From Asaia platycodi JCM 25414 (GTDB lineage Bacteria > Pseudomonadota > Alphaproteobacteria > Acetobacterales > Acetobacteraceae), in NCBI RefSeq assembly GCF_000614545.1, contig NZ_BAKW01000001.1, positions 186,001 to 250,000 of the forward strand: a stretch of DNA of 64,000 nt, given 5' to 3'. Positions 28,368 through 37,587 of the stretch are shown piece after piece. The notes below the pieces were generated by a model. It was not told the DNA's origin. It saw only the letters and a list, made by a program, of their open reading frames with translations, and made no database searches. The position numbers and the translations under genes are program-made. Position 1 is the stretch's first letter. Each line of letters starts with the position of its first letter.

Positions 28368-29477
28368 TTATAGATCGTCTTTCATGGGAAAGGCCACAGC
28401 CTGACTGGCCTGCCATGCAAGTTGCAGCGAGGTGCCGTGGGTTACGCCGCGCAGGGATTGCAAAAGAGGGCGGCGCATTTCGATTTCTGCGCCATCGGCC
28501 AAGCGCAGCCTGAAGCGAATATGCTCGCCTGTATGAAGAACGGACTGGACGCTTGCCAGCAACGGAGGTGTCTCTTCGTCACCTGCCATGGGAGTGCCGA
28601 AAAGAGGGGTCATACGGTCAGGGCGGATGCAGAGAATGCACAGCGCATCTTCGGCAAGTTCGGCGTCTGCCATGGCCTCGACCACGCCGCCACAGGCGAG
28701 GTGAATGCGTGCGACATCGTCCTCTATTTCCAGCACTCGTCCAGTCAGGAGATTGGCTTCCCCGAACAGCCTGGCACTGCGCGCATCGCTCGGGCGTTCC
28801 ATCAATGTCGCCGCATCGGCACATTGAACCAGAGACTGCCCGTCGAGGAGCGCGATGCGTCCGCCGAGCCAGAGCGCGTCTTCCCGGCTGCGGGCGGCAT
28901 GAATGAGGGTGAGACCCAGGGCTCGTTGCAATCTGGATACCAGATCGCGGGTCTTGCTGGCTGCGCGCAAGTCGAGCGCGCTCAGCAATCCGTCAAGGAT
29001 AAGGACGGAGGGCGCCCCGGCCAGCGCCCGGGCCAGTTTGAGTCTTATTCTCTGCTCGGGAGTCAACTGATCGCCGGGCAGGCCCATCTGGGCATCAAGG
29101 CCGACAAGGGCGAGCATCTTTTTTACGGTCGCGTCGACAAGCTGCGCTGCGGCGCCCTTGGCGCGCAGGGGGAGGGCAATATTGGCAGCAACATCGAGAT
29201 GCCCAAAAACCGGCTCTCTCGGAGAGACCAGCACGATCGCACGGCGCTCCGGAGGCTCGCGAGTGATGTCCTGCCCGTCGAGAAGGATCTTCCCGCTGGC
29301 TGGCTGTGCGAACCCCCCAAGCACGTCGCAGAACAGACTAAGGCTCTGGGCGTCTTCACTCAAGAGGCTGAGAGCTTCGCTCTGGCCGAGACGAAGGGAA
29401 AACGGCTCCGCAGCCTCATCAAGCGCGAGCGCCTCGATCTCGAGGGGAAATTTGCGGTCACGTGATAACGCAGACAT
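28368..29477 (-). CDS. PotA/FbpC-like ABC subunit with degenerate ATPase motifs
   Basis: 369 residues aligning along the full length of PotA-type ATPases, including DGQDITREPPERRAIV, the C-terminal regulatory/TOBE half and CIRPDRMTPL. The catalytic motifs are gone. The Walker A region reads LLSEDAQSLSLF with no GxxGxGK. The Q-loop glutamine is absent (LVSPREPVFGHL). The signature is LTPEQRIRLKLARAL rather than LSGGQ. Walker B is VLILDGLLSALD, with the catalytic Glu replaced by Gly, and the H-loop His is Arg (AARSREDAL). The frame is intact, so this looks like a maintained pseudo-ATPase rather than a decayed gene. First gene of the operon with the PotD-like protein; no partner permease is visible in the window. 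Confidence 0.8.
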   Translation of the reverse strand: MSALSRDRKFPLEIEALALDEAAEPFSLRLGQSEALSLLSEDAQSLSLFCDVLGGFAQPASGKILLDGQDITREPPERRAIVLVSPREPVFGHLDVAANIALPLRAKGAAAQLVDATVKKMLALVGLDAQMGLPGDQLTPEQRIRLKLARALAGAPSVLILDGLLSALDLRAASKTRDLVSRLQRALGLTLIHAARSREDALWLGGRIALLDGQSLVQCADAATLMERPSDARSARLFGEANLLTGRVLEIEDDVARIHLACGGVVEAMADAELAEDALCILCIRPDRMTPLFGTPMAGDEETPPLLASVQSVLHTGEHIRFRLRLADGAEIEMRRPLLQSLRGVTHGTSLQLAWQASQAVAFPMKDDL

Positions 29478-29551
29478 GAAACCTCGCCTCTCTTCAGAAC
29501 GTTTGAGCCCAAACCACTAGACGCGGTTTTCACCGCGCAAGGAGTTGTGAC

Positions 29552-29829
29552 ATGAGCAAAACAGACGTCAAGCACACCGCCGACGCCGCTGCCAAGTCGG
29601 CGCAGGAGCAGATCGACGGTCTCAAGAGCCAGCTTGAGCAGCTTCTTAAGGATCGCATCAACCGGCCCTCCTTGATGTTGCCGACCGCGCCGATCAGGCG
29701 GTTGCCAATGCGCGCGAGATCACCGATGTTCAGCTGCACAATGCTGAAGCACGTGTCCGGGCGCGTCCCCTTGCTGCTGTTTTGATTTCTGCCGTCATTG
29801 GCTTTATTGCAGGACGTGTCTCCAAATAG
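29552..29829 (+). CDS. ElaB/YqjD-like (DUF883) inner-membrane anchor protein, one frame break
   Basis: About 92 residues. It starts at ATG 29552 (aaggagttgtgac upstream) with MSKTDVKHTADAAAKSAQEQ, an amphipathic, coiled-coil-prone N-terminus. One base is lost near 29675, after which DVADRADQAVANAREITDVQ continues. The protein ends with PLAAVLISAVIGFIAGRVSK, the single C-terminal membrane anchor with the GXXXGR-like end typical of ElaB/YqjD, which tether ribosomes or stress proteins to the membrane. The small membrane genes that follow support a YqjDEK-like group. Confidence 0.8.
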
Positions 29830-29868
29830 GCCGTCTCTTCCGAGACAGGGCGGCCTCTCGTTCCAACC

Positions 29869-29936
29869 CGTATCAGGTGCGGGCAAGGCGGTCTGTCCTG
29901 TTTCGGATCCGATCTTGCAGGTTCGCCCCTGATACG
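29869..29936. repeat. nested inverted repeats, candidate structured RNA or terminator
   Basis: The outer arms CGTATCAGG (29869-29877) and CCTGATACG (29928-29936) are perfectly complementary. Inside lie GCAAG...CTTGC and the palindrome CGGATCCG. The structure lies between the DUF883 gene and the next small membrane gene. No T-run follows, so a classic terminator is doubtful. Confidence 0.4.
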
Positions 29937-30011
29937 AACACACGATAAAGGCTAGCGAATCTCCATGAAGGTCATCGATGTCGGGCAGGAAGCCTCAAGG
30001 CACAAGGTGAG

Positions 30012-30394
30012 GTGATGCAGCGCGTGGCCATGCGCGTCGGTCGCCGTGTTGCCTATTTCATCATTGCCGCCATCTTCGGCCTTTTCGCTCTGGTTTCGTT
30101 TCATGCCGTGCTCTGGGCCTTCGCTTCAGCGTCCTGCATTTTTCGGCCTTTGCTGCGGCCTGCTCGGTGCTTGGCATCGATCTGCTCTTCGTGATCGTCT
30201 TTGCCCTGCTTGGCACGCGCAACATTGCCGACCCGGTCGAGTTCGAGGCGCGTCTGCGCCGTGATCGCAAGATGATAGAATTCAAGCAGACGCTTGCGCT
30301 CTCGACGCTGATGGGCCTGCTGATCGGCCCGGTCGGGCGCTTCACTGGCAAGCAGCTCTTCGGCGCCGTACGCAACATCTTCACCCGCCGATGA
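30012..30394 (+). CDS. small membrane protein, holin/YqjE-like, one frame break
   Basis: About 127 residues. The first frame (RVGRRVAYFIIAAIFGLFAL, a membrane segment) is joined by a one-base loss near 30138 to SVLHFSAFAAACSVLGIDLL, a second membrane segment. The polar tail is NIADPVEFEARLRRDRKM, ending VRNIFTRR. Two helices plus a basic tail after a DUF883 gene resemble the YqjE/phage-holin-like partner found beside ElaB/YqjD. An earlier ATG at 29965 (MKVIDVGQEASRHKVR) may be the true N-terminus if bases are also missing near 30010. Confidence 0.55.
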
Positions 30395-30662
30395 ACAGCC
30401 TGAACGGCTTGTGACCTTTCTTGCCAGAAATCTAATGCAAAATTCAGGTTTGCCTTCTGGCAGGAGCGCCCTGTTTCCCCTATGACCTTTCGGCAGGTGC
30501 TTCAGGCTGGTTGTCCGAAGCGCCCCGGGTTCGGTCAGGTCGTATCATCTGGTGTCCGCATCCTGGCGAGATGATGAAGAACTACGGTTTTTCATCCTGC
30601 CGGGCTATGCTCTCCTCTTTCTGATCCCGAAAGGTCGATGCAAGAAGGGGTGAGGGAGGCAG

Positions 30663-30857
30663 ATGCTCGCAGAATTCAATCTATTCGGCGTATTGATCTC
30701 TCCCATTGCCGTCTATTCGCTCGCTGCGATCCCCGTTACCTTGTTCATCCGCTTTCTGCTCTGGCGCACTGGTGCCATCGAGTGGTTCTGGCATGTCGCC
30801 CTTTTCGAGGTGGCGCTTTACGTCTGCGTGTTGTGCCTCATGGTGCTGTATGTCTGA
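30663..30857 (+). CDS. DUF1656/AaeX-like small inner-membrane protein
   Basis: 64 residues with two membrane segments (VLISPIAVYSLAAIPVTLFI and HVALFEVALYVCVLCLMVLY). DUF1656 proteins of this size accompany AaeA/AaeB-type aromatic-acid efflux pumps. The start follows gagggaggcag, a good ribosome-binding site. HlyD and NodT genes follow in the same direction. The FUSC-type pump subunit that normally completes the set is not in the window, upstream or downstream. Confidence 0.85.
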   Translation: MLAEFNLFGVLISPIAVYSLAAIPVTLFIRFLLWRTGAIEWFWHVALFEVALYVCVLCLMVLYV

Positions 30858-30929
30858 ACGGCCAGAGGTTCACGCGGGTTTCCTCGTGAAACGATCCGTC
30901 CCCTCCCATCATGGCAAGGAATCTCCTTC

Positions 30930-31840
30930 GTGCTGTTCGCCCGTACGCTGATCCGTGTTTTTCTGACATTAGCAGTGCTCGGGGTGACGCTCCTTCTGGG
31001 GTACACGCTGTGGGAGACCTACATGATCGCCCCTTGGACGCGTGACGGGCGCGTGCGGGTCTATGTCGTGGATGCAGCACCCGAAGTTTCGGGCACGGTT
31101 GTCAGCGTGCCGGTGCATGACAATGATTTCGTTCATCGTGGCGATCCGCTTTTCGTGATCGATCCGGTCAGATTTCGCCTCGCCATCCGTGAAGCTGAAG
31201 CCCATCTGGCAAGCGCGGAAGAAGATCTGAAGCTGCGCCGCAACGACGCCAAGCGCCGTATGGGGCTTAACGGTATTGTCTCTGCCGAAGAGCAGGAAAT
31301 CTACAACTCGAATGTCGAGACGCAGGTAGATGCAGTCAATGCCGCCCGCGCGTCGCTCGATGTGGCGCGGCTGAACCTGCAGCGCTCGATCGTCTATTCG
31401 CCCGTTGAGGGGTATGTGACCAACCTCAATCTGCGTGTGGGCGATTACGCGCATGAAGCCAGTCGCACATGGCGGTCATCGATGCCGACAGCTTCTGGAT
31501 CAATGCCTATTTCGAAGAGACGAAAATGTGGGGTGTCCATGTGGGAGACGTCGCCCGCGTGAAACTCATGGGCTATCGTGAGATCGTGCCTGCCCATGTC
31601 GTCTCTATCGCTCGCGGCATCAACGACCAGAATGGCTCGCCCGACAAGCTTGGCCTTCAGGATGTGAACCCCATTTTCACGTGGGTGCGTCTGGCGCAGC
31701 GTATTCCGGTGCGTATCCATCTCGACCGTGTGCCGCCCGAGGTCATTCTCGCAGCGGGCATGACCTGTACGGTAACGGTCGGTACGCCTCCCCAGGGCCA
31801 GCGCGGGAGACTCACCACCTGGCTGCAGAATCATCTCTGA
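30930..31840 (+). CDS. HlyD/AaeA-type membrane fusion protein, one frame break
   Basis: About 303 residues from GTG 30930. An N-terminal membrane anchor (TLIRVFLTLAVLGVTLLLGY) precedes a barrel-sandwich/lipoyl domain (VRVYVVDAAPEVSGTVVSVP; DNDFVHRGDPLFVIDP), then a coiled-coil hairpin (REAEAHLASAEEDLKLRRND) and the second lipoyl half (LQRSIVYSPVEGYVTNLNLR). One base is lost near 31462, after which MAVIDADSFWINAYFEETKM continues, an AaeA-like beta-domain. It bridges an inner-membrane pump to the outer-membrane channel encoded next, 2 bases downstream. Confidence 0.88.
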
Positions 31841-31842
31841 TC

Positions 31843-33366
31843 ATGGTTCCTTTCCCACGCAGGCTCGCCGCCCTGACACTCGCTGTTTCTCTTCTCGCCG
31901 GATGCACGGTGGGGCCGCATTATACGCCCGATCGCATGAAGCTGCCCAATGGCTTCGTCGAGAGCGATCACGCAGCAACACCCGAAGAGATTGCCCGCAC
32001 GGAAGCGGAGATGAAAGAGTGGTGGGGGCAGTATAACGACCCTCTGCTCAACAGGCTGGTCGCCCAGGCGATCAAGGGCAATTACGATCTGCTCATTGCC
32101 GACCAGCGCATCATTGCCGGGCGTGCGATGCGCGAGGAGGCGGCTTCGGCCTGGTATCCGCAACTCGATGCCAATGCGGGGGGCGGTTCCAGCCGCTATT
32201 CGATCAATATCGATAACTGGCCGATCCGACCCGGCAACCCGCAAAACCGCCCCGAAGCCTCGGTGCTGACCTACGGGGCGCAGGCGAGCTGGGAAATTGA
32301 TGCTTTCGGCCGTATCCGTCGCGAGGTCGAGGCCAGCGAGCGTGCCATTGATGTCAGCATTGAAGATCGTCGCGCCACGCTCATGACGCTGCTTTCCGAT
32401 CTGGTGCGGGCCTATATCTCTCTGCGTGGGGCGCAATTGCGTCTGGCAATCGCGCAGGCCAATGTCAAGAATGCGCAGAACGAGGTCGATCTGACCAAAC
32501 GCCTCTATCTCGAAGGGATCGGCAACACCCTCCAGACCGCGCAGGCTCAGAGCGAACTCGATAGCGAGCAGGCGTCGCTGGAGCCGCTCAAGGCTCAGAT
32601 CGATACGTTGAGCCACGGGGTGAGCGTGCTGCTCGGCGATATGCCGGGCGATCTCAAGGCCGAACTCGAGGCGCTTCCGAACGGCACTGCCTCGCTGCCG
32701 GTCATGCCGCATTTCCCGGCGACGTTACCGTCGATCGTCGTGGCCAATCGCCCCGATATACGGGCAGCCGAGCGGGGCTATGCCGAGACGACAGCGCGTA
32801 TCGGTGTTGCGGTGGCGCAGCTCTATCCGAAATTCTCGATACCGCTCACCTTTAACCCGAACGCTTCGGCCATGTATCAGGCGTTTCAGGTCAATTCGAT
32901 GAGCTGGTCTTTCATAATGCTGGCCACCCTGCCGATCATGCATGGCGGGCGCTTTACCTCGCAGGTCGTCGAGGCCCGCGCACGTGCCGAGGCGAGCCGC
33001 CTGACCTATCGCAAGACGGTGCTCAATGCCTTCCGTGAAGTCGAAGACGCCATGACGTCGTGGCTCCATAACGACCATTATGTGGCCCAGCTTCATCAGG
33101 CTTCGCTCGATAGCGGGCTTGCGGCAGACCGCGCACGCCGCCTCTATGCGGCAGGTCTGACCGATTACATCAATGTGCTGACAACGCAGCGCATGCTTCT
33201 GGGCGCGCAGGACCGTGAAGCCGTGGCTCGCACGGCTCGTCTGCACGATACGGTGGCTCTCTATACTGCCATGGGGGCGGGTTGGCAGGGGCTGGCACTG
33301 CGTGACACGGCCTTGCCAATCGATGCAGCCAAGCAGAGTATTCTGGCCAAGGCCTTCTCCCGCTAG
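31843..33366 (+). CDS. NodT/OprM-type outer-membrane efflux lipoprotein
   Basis: About 507 residues from ATG 31843, the start that gives a lipoprotein signal with lipobox (LAVSLLAGCTVGPHY). Family landmarks: KEWWGQYNDPLLNRLVAQAI, SWEIDAFGRIRREVEASERA, two repeats of the outer-membrane-factor helix/beta unit, NRPDIRAAERGYAETTARIG and a C-terminal EVEDAMTSWLHND block. It would form the trimeric outer-membrane duct for the HlyD partner upstream. Phenolic or organic acid export is likely from the DUF1656 context (inference). Confidence 0.92.
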   Translation: MVPFPRRLAALTLAVSLLAGCTVGPHYTPDRMKLPNGFVESDHAATPEEIARTEAEMKEWWGQYNDPLLNRLVAQAIKGNYDLLIADQRIIAGRAMREEAASAWYPQLDANAGGGSSRYSINIDNWPIRPGNPQNRPEASVLTYGAQASWEIDAFGRIRREVEASERAIDVSIEDRRATLMTLLSDLVRAYISLRGAQLRLAIAQANVKNAQNEVDLTKRLYLEGIGNTLQTAQAQSELDSEQASLEPLKAQIDTLSHGVSVLLGDMPGDLKAELEALPNGTASLPVMPHFPATLPSIVVANRPDIRAAERGYAETTARIGVAVAQLYPKFSIPLTFNPNASAMYQAFQVNSMSWSFIMLATLPIMHGGRFTSQVVEARARAEASRLTYRKTVLNAFREVEDAMTSWLHNDHYVAQLHQASLDSGLAADRARRLYAAGLTDYINVLTTQRMLLGAQDREAVARTARLHDTVALYTAMGAGWQGLALRDTALPIDAAKQSILAKAFSR

Positions 33367-33483
33367 GCCGGTCGCAATGGCTTGCGGTCTGAGAGGCTGT
33401 GTGCGCTCTTGAATTGTCCCGATCCGGACCAACATAAAACATATGAATTCTGTAGTATTCACGAATAATGAGGAGAAACAGGC

Positions 33484-34398
33484 GTGAAAGATCCTTATGC
33501 AGCGCTTGGCCTGACGCGTGGCGCCACGGATAAGGAAATCCGCAGCGCCTATCGCAAGCTCGCCAAGGAGCATCACCCGGATCATAATCCGAACAACAAG
33601 AAGGCCGAAGAAGCCTTCAAGGCGGTCGGCGCCGCTTACGGTATTCTCGGCGACAAGGAGAAGCGCGCACGTTTCGACCGTGGTGAAATCGATGCCGAGG
33701 GCAATGAGCGTGGCCCCTTCGGGCATGGCGGCGGCGGTCAGGGATTCCATGGTGGCGGTGGTGGCCAGTTCAACCAGGAAGATCTCGGGGCGTTCTTTTC
33801 CGACATGTTCAGCGGTGGTGGCACCGGGGCCGATTTCGGTACGGGGCCTTTTGGTGGCGGAGGCCGTCGTCGCAGCCGTCGCGGCGCCGATCGCTCCTAC
33901 ACCCTGACCGTCTCGTTCGAAGATTCCGTGTTGGGCACCACGAGCCGCGTGACACTGCCGGAGGCCGGAACAGTCGAGGTCAGGATTCCTGCCGGGATCG
34001 AAGATGGCCAGACCCTGCGCCTGAGTGGCAAGGGCGCAGCAGGAATGGGGGAGGGCGCCCCTGCAGGCGATGCGCTCATCACCATCTCGGTGACACCGAG
34101 CACCGTTTATACCCGCGAGGGGCGCGATCTGCGTGCCAGCGTGCCGGTCGATCTCACCACTGCCATTCTGGGAGGCAAGATCGTGGTGCCGACCCCCAAG
34201 GGGCAGGTGACGATGAAAGTGCCGCCCCATTCCGATACGGGTACTGTGTTGCGTCTTGGTGGGCGTGGCGTGGCCGAGCAGGGCGCGCACAAGGCGGGCA
34301 ATCTGTATGTCACCTTGCAGGTCAGGATCGGCAAGGTCGATCCGGCGCTTGAGGAGTTTCTGGTCAAACAGCAGGCTCTCGAGGGCGAAAGAGCCTGA
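33484..34398 (+). CDS. CbpA-type DnaJ co-chaperone
   Basis: 304 residues from GTG 33484, preceded by gaggagaaacaggc. The J-domain (1-70) contains HPD (KEHHPDHNP), followed by a Gly-rich linker (about 80-130) and two C-terminal beta-sandwich domains (AGTVEVRIPAGIEDGQTLRL; GGKIVVPTPKGQVTMKVPPH). There is no zinc-finger domain, which makes it a class II/CbpA-like DnaJ that stimulates DnaK ATPase and binds unfolded clients. Its own promoter is likely in the 117-base gap upstream. Confidence 0.9.
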   Translation: MKDPYAALGLTRGATDKEIRSAYRKLAKEHHPDHNPNNKKAEEAFKAVGAAYGILGDKEKRARFDRGEIDAEGNERGPFGHGGGGQGFHGGGGGQFNQEDLGAFFSDMFSGGGTGADFGTGPFGGGGRRRSRRGADRSYTLTVSFEDSVLGTTSRVTLPEAGTVEVRIPAGIEDGQTLRLSGKGAAGMGEGAPAGDALITISVTPSTVYTREGRDLRASVPVDLTTAILGGKIVVPTPKGQVTMKVPPHSDTGTVLRLGGRGVAEQGAHKAGNLYVTLQVRIGKVDPALEEFLVKQQALEGERA

Positions 34399-34401
34399 TC
34401 A

Positions 34402-34548
34402 ATGCCAGCAAAAAGCAGCTTTCTAGACTGGAAACTGATTTTTACCCGCGAGGTCATGGGGGCAGTCGTAGCGCTTCTCACGACCGCGCTTCTGGTCATG
34501 CTCTGCTATGGCGGGATGCGGATCTCGGGAGTGTGGGCGGGACTTTAG
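34402..34548 (+). CDS. 48-residue single-pass membrane protein
   Basis: ATG 34402 lies 3 bases after the DnaJ stop, suggesting co-translation. The peptide begins PAKSSFLDWKLIFTREVMG, followed by one hydrophobic helix (AVVALLTTALLVMLCYGGMR) and a short tail ending GVWAGL. Too short for confident family assignment. The position and the clean membrane helix make it a plausible real gene. Confidence 0.55.
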   Translation: MPAKSSFLDWKLIFTREVMGAVVALLTTALLVMLCYGGMRISGVWAGL

Positions 34549-34613
34549 ACTTCCCCTCCCTCGCGAGTGTGATATCTCCGGGCAACTGAGTTTCATTTGC
34601 CCGGACATTGCCC

Positions 34614-36149
34614 ATGAGTTCATCCTCCCTTTCCGAGCTGCCGACACGACGACAGTCCTTCTCGGTCGTGTTTGCCATCGAGCTGTGGGAACGCTTCGGC
34701 TATTACGGCATGCAGGCCGTTCTCACGCTCTATCTGGTGCAACGCCTCGGGCTGAGCGATGTGGCAGCAAATGTCATGATCGCGGCCTTTGTGGGGCTTA
34801 CCTACATTACGCCGGTTCTTGGCGGCTACGCGGGCGATCGTATCCTCGGGCCGCGTCGCACGATGCTCATGGGCGCTTTTGCGCTGATATTCGGCTATGC
34901 GGCGCTTGCCCTGGCTGACCAGCATCGTCCCTTGCTCTTTTTTGCGATGGCACTGATTTCGGCAGGTAACGGGTTGTTCAAGCCTAACGCCGCCAATCTG
35001 GTGCGACGCATCTATGAGGGCGACGACGCCGCGCTCGATGCCGCCTTCACCATCTACTACATGTCGGTCAATGTGGGCTCGACGGTCTCGATGCTCATCA
35101 CCCCGCTGCTTCAGGATCGCTACGGCCCGGCCAGTGCTTTTCTGACCTGCTCGGGCGGGTTGGTGATGGGCCTGCTCTATTATTTCTGGCGCCGTCGCTG
35201 GATCCATCATGCGGGCTCCGCGCTCGATCAGGGGCCGTTTCAGCTGAGGCCTTTCCTGATCGTTCTCGGTGGTTTCGTGCTGACCGTTCTGGTTCTGACC
35301 GGCATCATCGCAAGCCCCGGTATCGCTCGGCTCTGCGTCTGGGCGGCCAGTGTGGCCATCGTCATCCTCTGGGGGCGTCTGTATTTTCGCTCTGGCGCGA
35401 AGGCCCGGCCGGGTCTGCGCCTGACTTTCCTGCTCTGCCTTGAGAGCATGGCCTATCTGATTTTCTATCAGCAGATGATGACGTCGCTCACGCTCTTTGC
35501 CTTGCGCGCAGTCGATGGTGATCTGCGTATCGGTGGCGTGACCCTCGTGCATCTGAGTGCCGGGCAGTTTCAGGCGCTCAACCCGATCTGGATCATGCTG
35601 GCCAGCCCGGTTCTGGCTGCGCTGTATAATCGCTTGGCCGCACAGGGGCGGGATCTGTCTCTGGCGCATAAGATGGTGCTGGGTTTCGGTCTGGTTACGC
35701 TTGGCTTTCTTATCTGGTGGATCGCGGCGTCCCATGCGCAGAATCTGGTTTCGGCCTGGGTCATGGTGCTTGGCTACGGTTTGATCTCGATTGCGGAATT
35801 GCTGACCATGGCGCTCGGCCTGGCCATCATCGCGCGCTACACCGCAGCCGAAAGCAGTGGCTTCATGATGGGATCGCTCTATCTCGTCTGGGGTATCGCC
35901 ATGTATGTCGGTAGCCTCGTCGCCAATTTCGCTGCAGCCACCGGCGAGCCCACGACGGGTGCGGCGGCGGCGGCGGCACTCTATGTGCCGCTCTTCCGCG
36001 ATCTGTTCATAGCCGGTCTGGTTCTGACGGGGCTGCTGATCTGCCTGCTGCCTTTGGCCAAACGCTGGGATCGCGAGCATGTGCTGGCGATGGGGAACGC
36101 CGCGATGCCGGAAGCCCGACCATCCATGCCGCTAGAGGTTGAGGACTGA
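34614..36149 (+). CDS. proton-dependent oligopeptide transporter (POT family)
   Basis: 511 residues from ATG 34614 (an in-frame TTG lies 6 bases upstream). POT hallmarks: the ExxERFxYY motif in IELWERFGYYGMQAVLTLYL in helix 1, GGYAGDRILGPRRTMLMGAF in the helix 2-3 region, and GNGLFKPNAANLVRRIYE followed by AAFTIYYMSVNVGSTVS (the PTR2 signature). About 14 membrane helices. It would import di- and tripeptides with protons. Monocistronic as far as can be seen. Confidence 0.92.
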   Translation: MSSSSLSELPTRRQSFSVVFAIELWERFGYYGMQAVLTLYLVQRLGLSDVAANVMIAAFVGLTYITPVLGGYAGDRILGPRRTMLMGAFALIFGYAALALADQHRPLLFFAMALISAGNGLFKPNAANLVRRIYEGDDAALDAAFTIYYMSVNVGSTVSMLITPLLQDRYGPASAFLTCSGGLVMGLLYYFWRRRWIHHAGSALDQGPFQLRPFLIVLGGFVLTVLVLTGIIASPGIARLCVWAASVAIVILWGRLYFRSGAKARPGLRLTFLLCLESMAYLIFYQQMMTSLTLFALRAVDGDLRIGGVTLVHLSAGQFQALNPIWIMLASPVLAALYNRLAAQGRDLSLAHKMVLGFGLVTLGFLIWWIAASHAQNLVSAWVMVLGYGLISIAELLTMALGLAIIARYTAAESSGFMMGSLYLVWGIAMYVGSLVANFAAATGEPTTGAAAAAALYVPLFRDLFIAGLVLTGLLICLLPLAKRWDREHVLAMGNAAMPEARPSMPLEVED

Positions 36150-36252
36150 TTTGTCGTATCGCCCCGCCCGGGAGGATGGGGTTTTGCCAATCGTTCAGGA
36201 AGATGCCTATCATCCCCGCGCTCAGAACGAGCCTGTTCAGAAGGACGACATC

Positions 36253-36878
36253 ATGAAGCCGAGCTCACGTTACGCCCTCGCCGGTCTGGCCCTGATTGCC
36301 GGAACCGCTGCGCTGCCCTGCCTGCCAGTCATCGGCGCCGTCACGCCCGCCATGGCTGCCAGCGCACCGGCGCCCAGCGCGCCGCTCACGCTCAAGGTTC
36401 TCAAGGTCGAAGGCAACAGCGCTGTCGCCACCGCAGACATCATGGCGGTCCTCCCTTACCATGTAGCGACACTGTCACGCGCGACCAGCTCGATGCCGGG
36501 GTGCAGAAAGTGGCCGACCTCTACAAGGCCAAAAACCTGGGCGCCAAGTTCAGCGAGAAAGAGCGCTTCGTGAAAAACACGGTGCAGTTCTACCTTGTGA
36601 TTGAGGAGCAGGCACCGAGCGCTGCGCCTGCACCGGCGCCATTCGTCCTGGACAAGGTCGAGTTCGTTGGCAACAAGCAGGTGCCGACGGCTGAGCTCGA
36701 AGCCGCGACGAAGCTGCATCCGGGTGCAACCGTTACGGCAGAGGCGGCTACGGCTGACACGGTTGCCATTCAGAAGATCTATCAAAAGCATAATCTTGGC
36801 GTGCAGATCCAGCCTGTCGCCACCCAGCCCAACCACGACAATCATGTCGTGCTGACCTATCAGATCACCGAGAAGTAA
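36253..36878 (+). CDS. secreted POTRA-like protein, one frame break
   Basis: About 208 residues from ATG 36253, with a signal peptide (YALAGLALIAGTAALPCLPV to AMA). Two similar segments follow, each shaped like a POTRA domain: LKVLKVEGNSAVATADIMAV ... LDAGVQKVADLYKAKNLGAK, and VLDKVEFVGNKQVPTAELEA ... DTVAIQKIYQKHNLGVQIQP. One G is lost near 36466; with it the first domain reads HVGDTVTRDQLDAGVQKV. There is no beta-barrel afterwards, so this is a soluble periplasmic two-POTRA protein rather than a BamA/FhaC. Role unknown. Confidence 0.75.
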
Positions 36879-36910
36879 GAGAAGGGCTCTCAAGGGGGCT
36901 CATTTCTTCC

Positions 36911-36943
36911 GCTGGCGCGTTGCCCCCAACGTGGCGCGCCAGC
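36911..36943. terminator. hairpin between convergent genes
   Basis: A perfect 9-base stem GCTGGCGCG / CGCGCCAGC with a 15-base loop lies between the POTRA-like gene (+) and the DUF1643 gene (-). A short T-rich stretch (gatttctttc) follows on the plus strand. A bidirectional terminator is plausible. Confidence 0.5.
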
Positions 36944-36992
36944 AAGGCGTGATTTCTTTCGCGCGCAGAGGGCCTGCCGCTTCAGCCCAGAA

Positions 36993-37577
36993 TCAAAGTG
37001 TCTCCGCTCGTGCCAGAGAAGAGAAAAATTCTTCCTGCAAAAGCGCAGGTTCCAGCGCAGCTGGCAGATAAAGTGGATGCTCTGGTCGCCCACCCTTGCT
37101 CAAACGCATGACGTACAAGGTGATTCCGGCCATGTGCAGGGCAAGCGCAACCTTGTTGCCCTGTGCCTTGAGGGAGGGATGGGTCGGCGAGCCGTAAGCC
37201 AGAATGACCTTGTCGGCCTCTTTTGCCATGGCGAGCAAAGCCTTGTCATTTCCCGGGCCTACCGGATCGCTCACTTCAAGCAGGCGCTTTTGATCGGTGC
37301 AGCGATAGCCGAAGCTGTTACCGACGAACATCGCGCCATAGCCCCAGCCTCTCGCATAGCGCTGACACTTGGCGACGGTGCGATCATCGCCATATTCGGT
37401 TGCCACAGAAGTTCATCATCAGCCACATGATAGTGGGCTTCGTTTCGTCCCAGACGCGATGGAGCCGGTAGCGATAGCACTCATGCGGGCCGTCATAAAC
37501 GGCGGTGCTTACAACGTCGTCCTGAAGGCGCAACGCCTTGGAGGAGCTACGTGATGAACTGTTTTTTCTTGATCCAT
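36993..37577 (-). CDS. DUF1643 family protein, frame breaks
   Basis: About 195 residues with the DUF1643 pattern: YDGPHECYRYRLHRVWDETK, TIMWLMMN, then NPS-like VATEYGDDRTVAKCQRYARG, WGYGAMFVGNSFGYR, and the terminal GRPEHPLYLPAAL. Two C bases appear lost near 37412, between MMN and SVATEYG. One A appears lost from the A-run near 37563; with it ATG 37577 is in frame (MDQEKNSSSR), otherwise TTG 37533 would be the start. Function of the family is unknown. The C-terminal HPLYL motif marks it. Confidence 0.7.
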
Positions 37578-37587
37578 AGGCGGTAAG

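Noticed and set aside
30482-30650. Possible remnant of a FUSC pump gene (short frames with a hydrophobic stretch)
   Set aside because: Peptides do not resemble the FUSC N-terminus and have stops in each frame.
32725-36080. Long minus-strand frames of 521 and 486 codons opposite the NodT/DnaJ and POT genes
   Set aside because: Arg/His-rich composition typical of antisense frames in GC-rich DNA; the plus-strand genes have clear family motifs.
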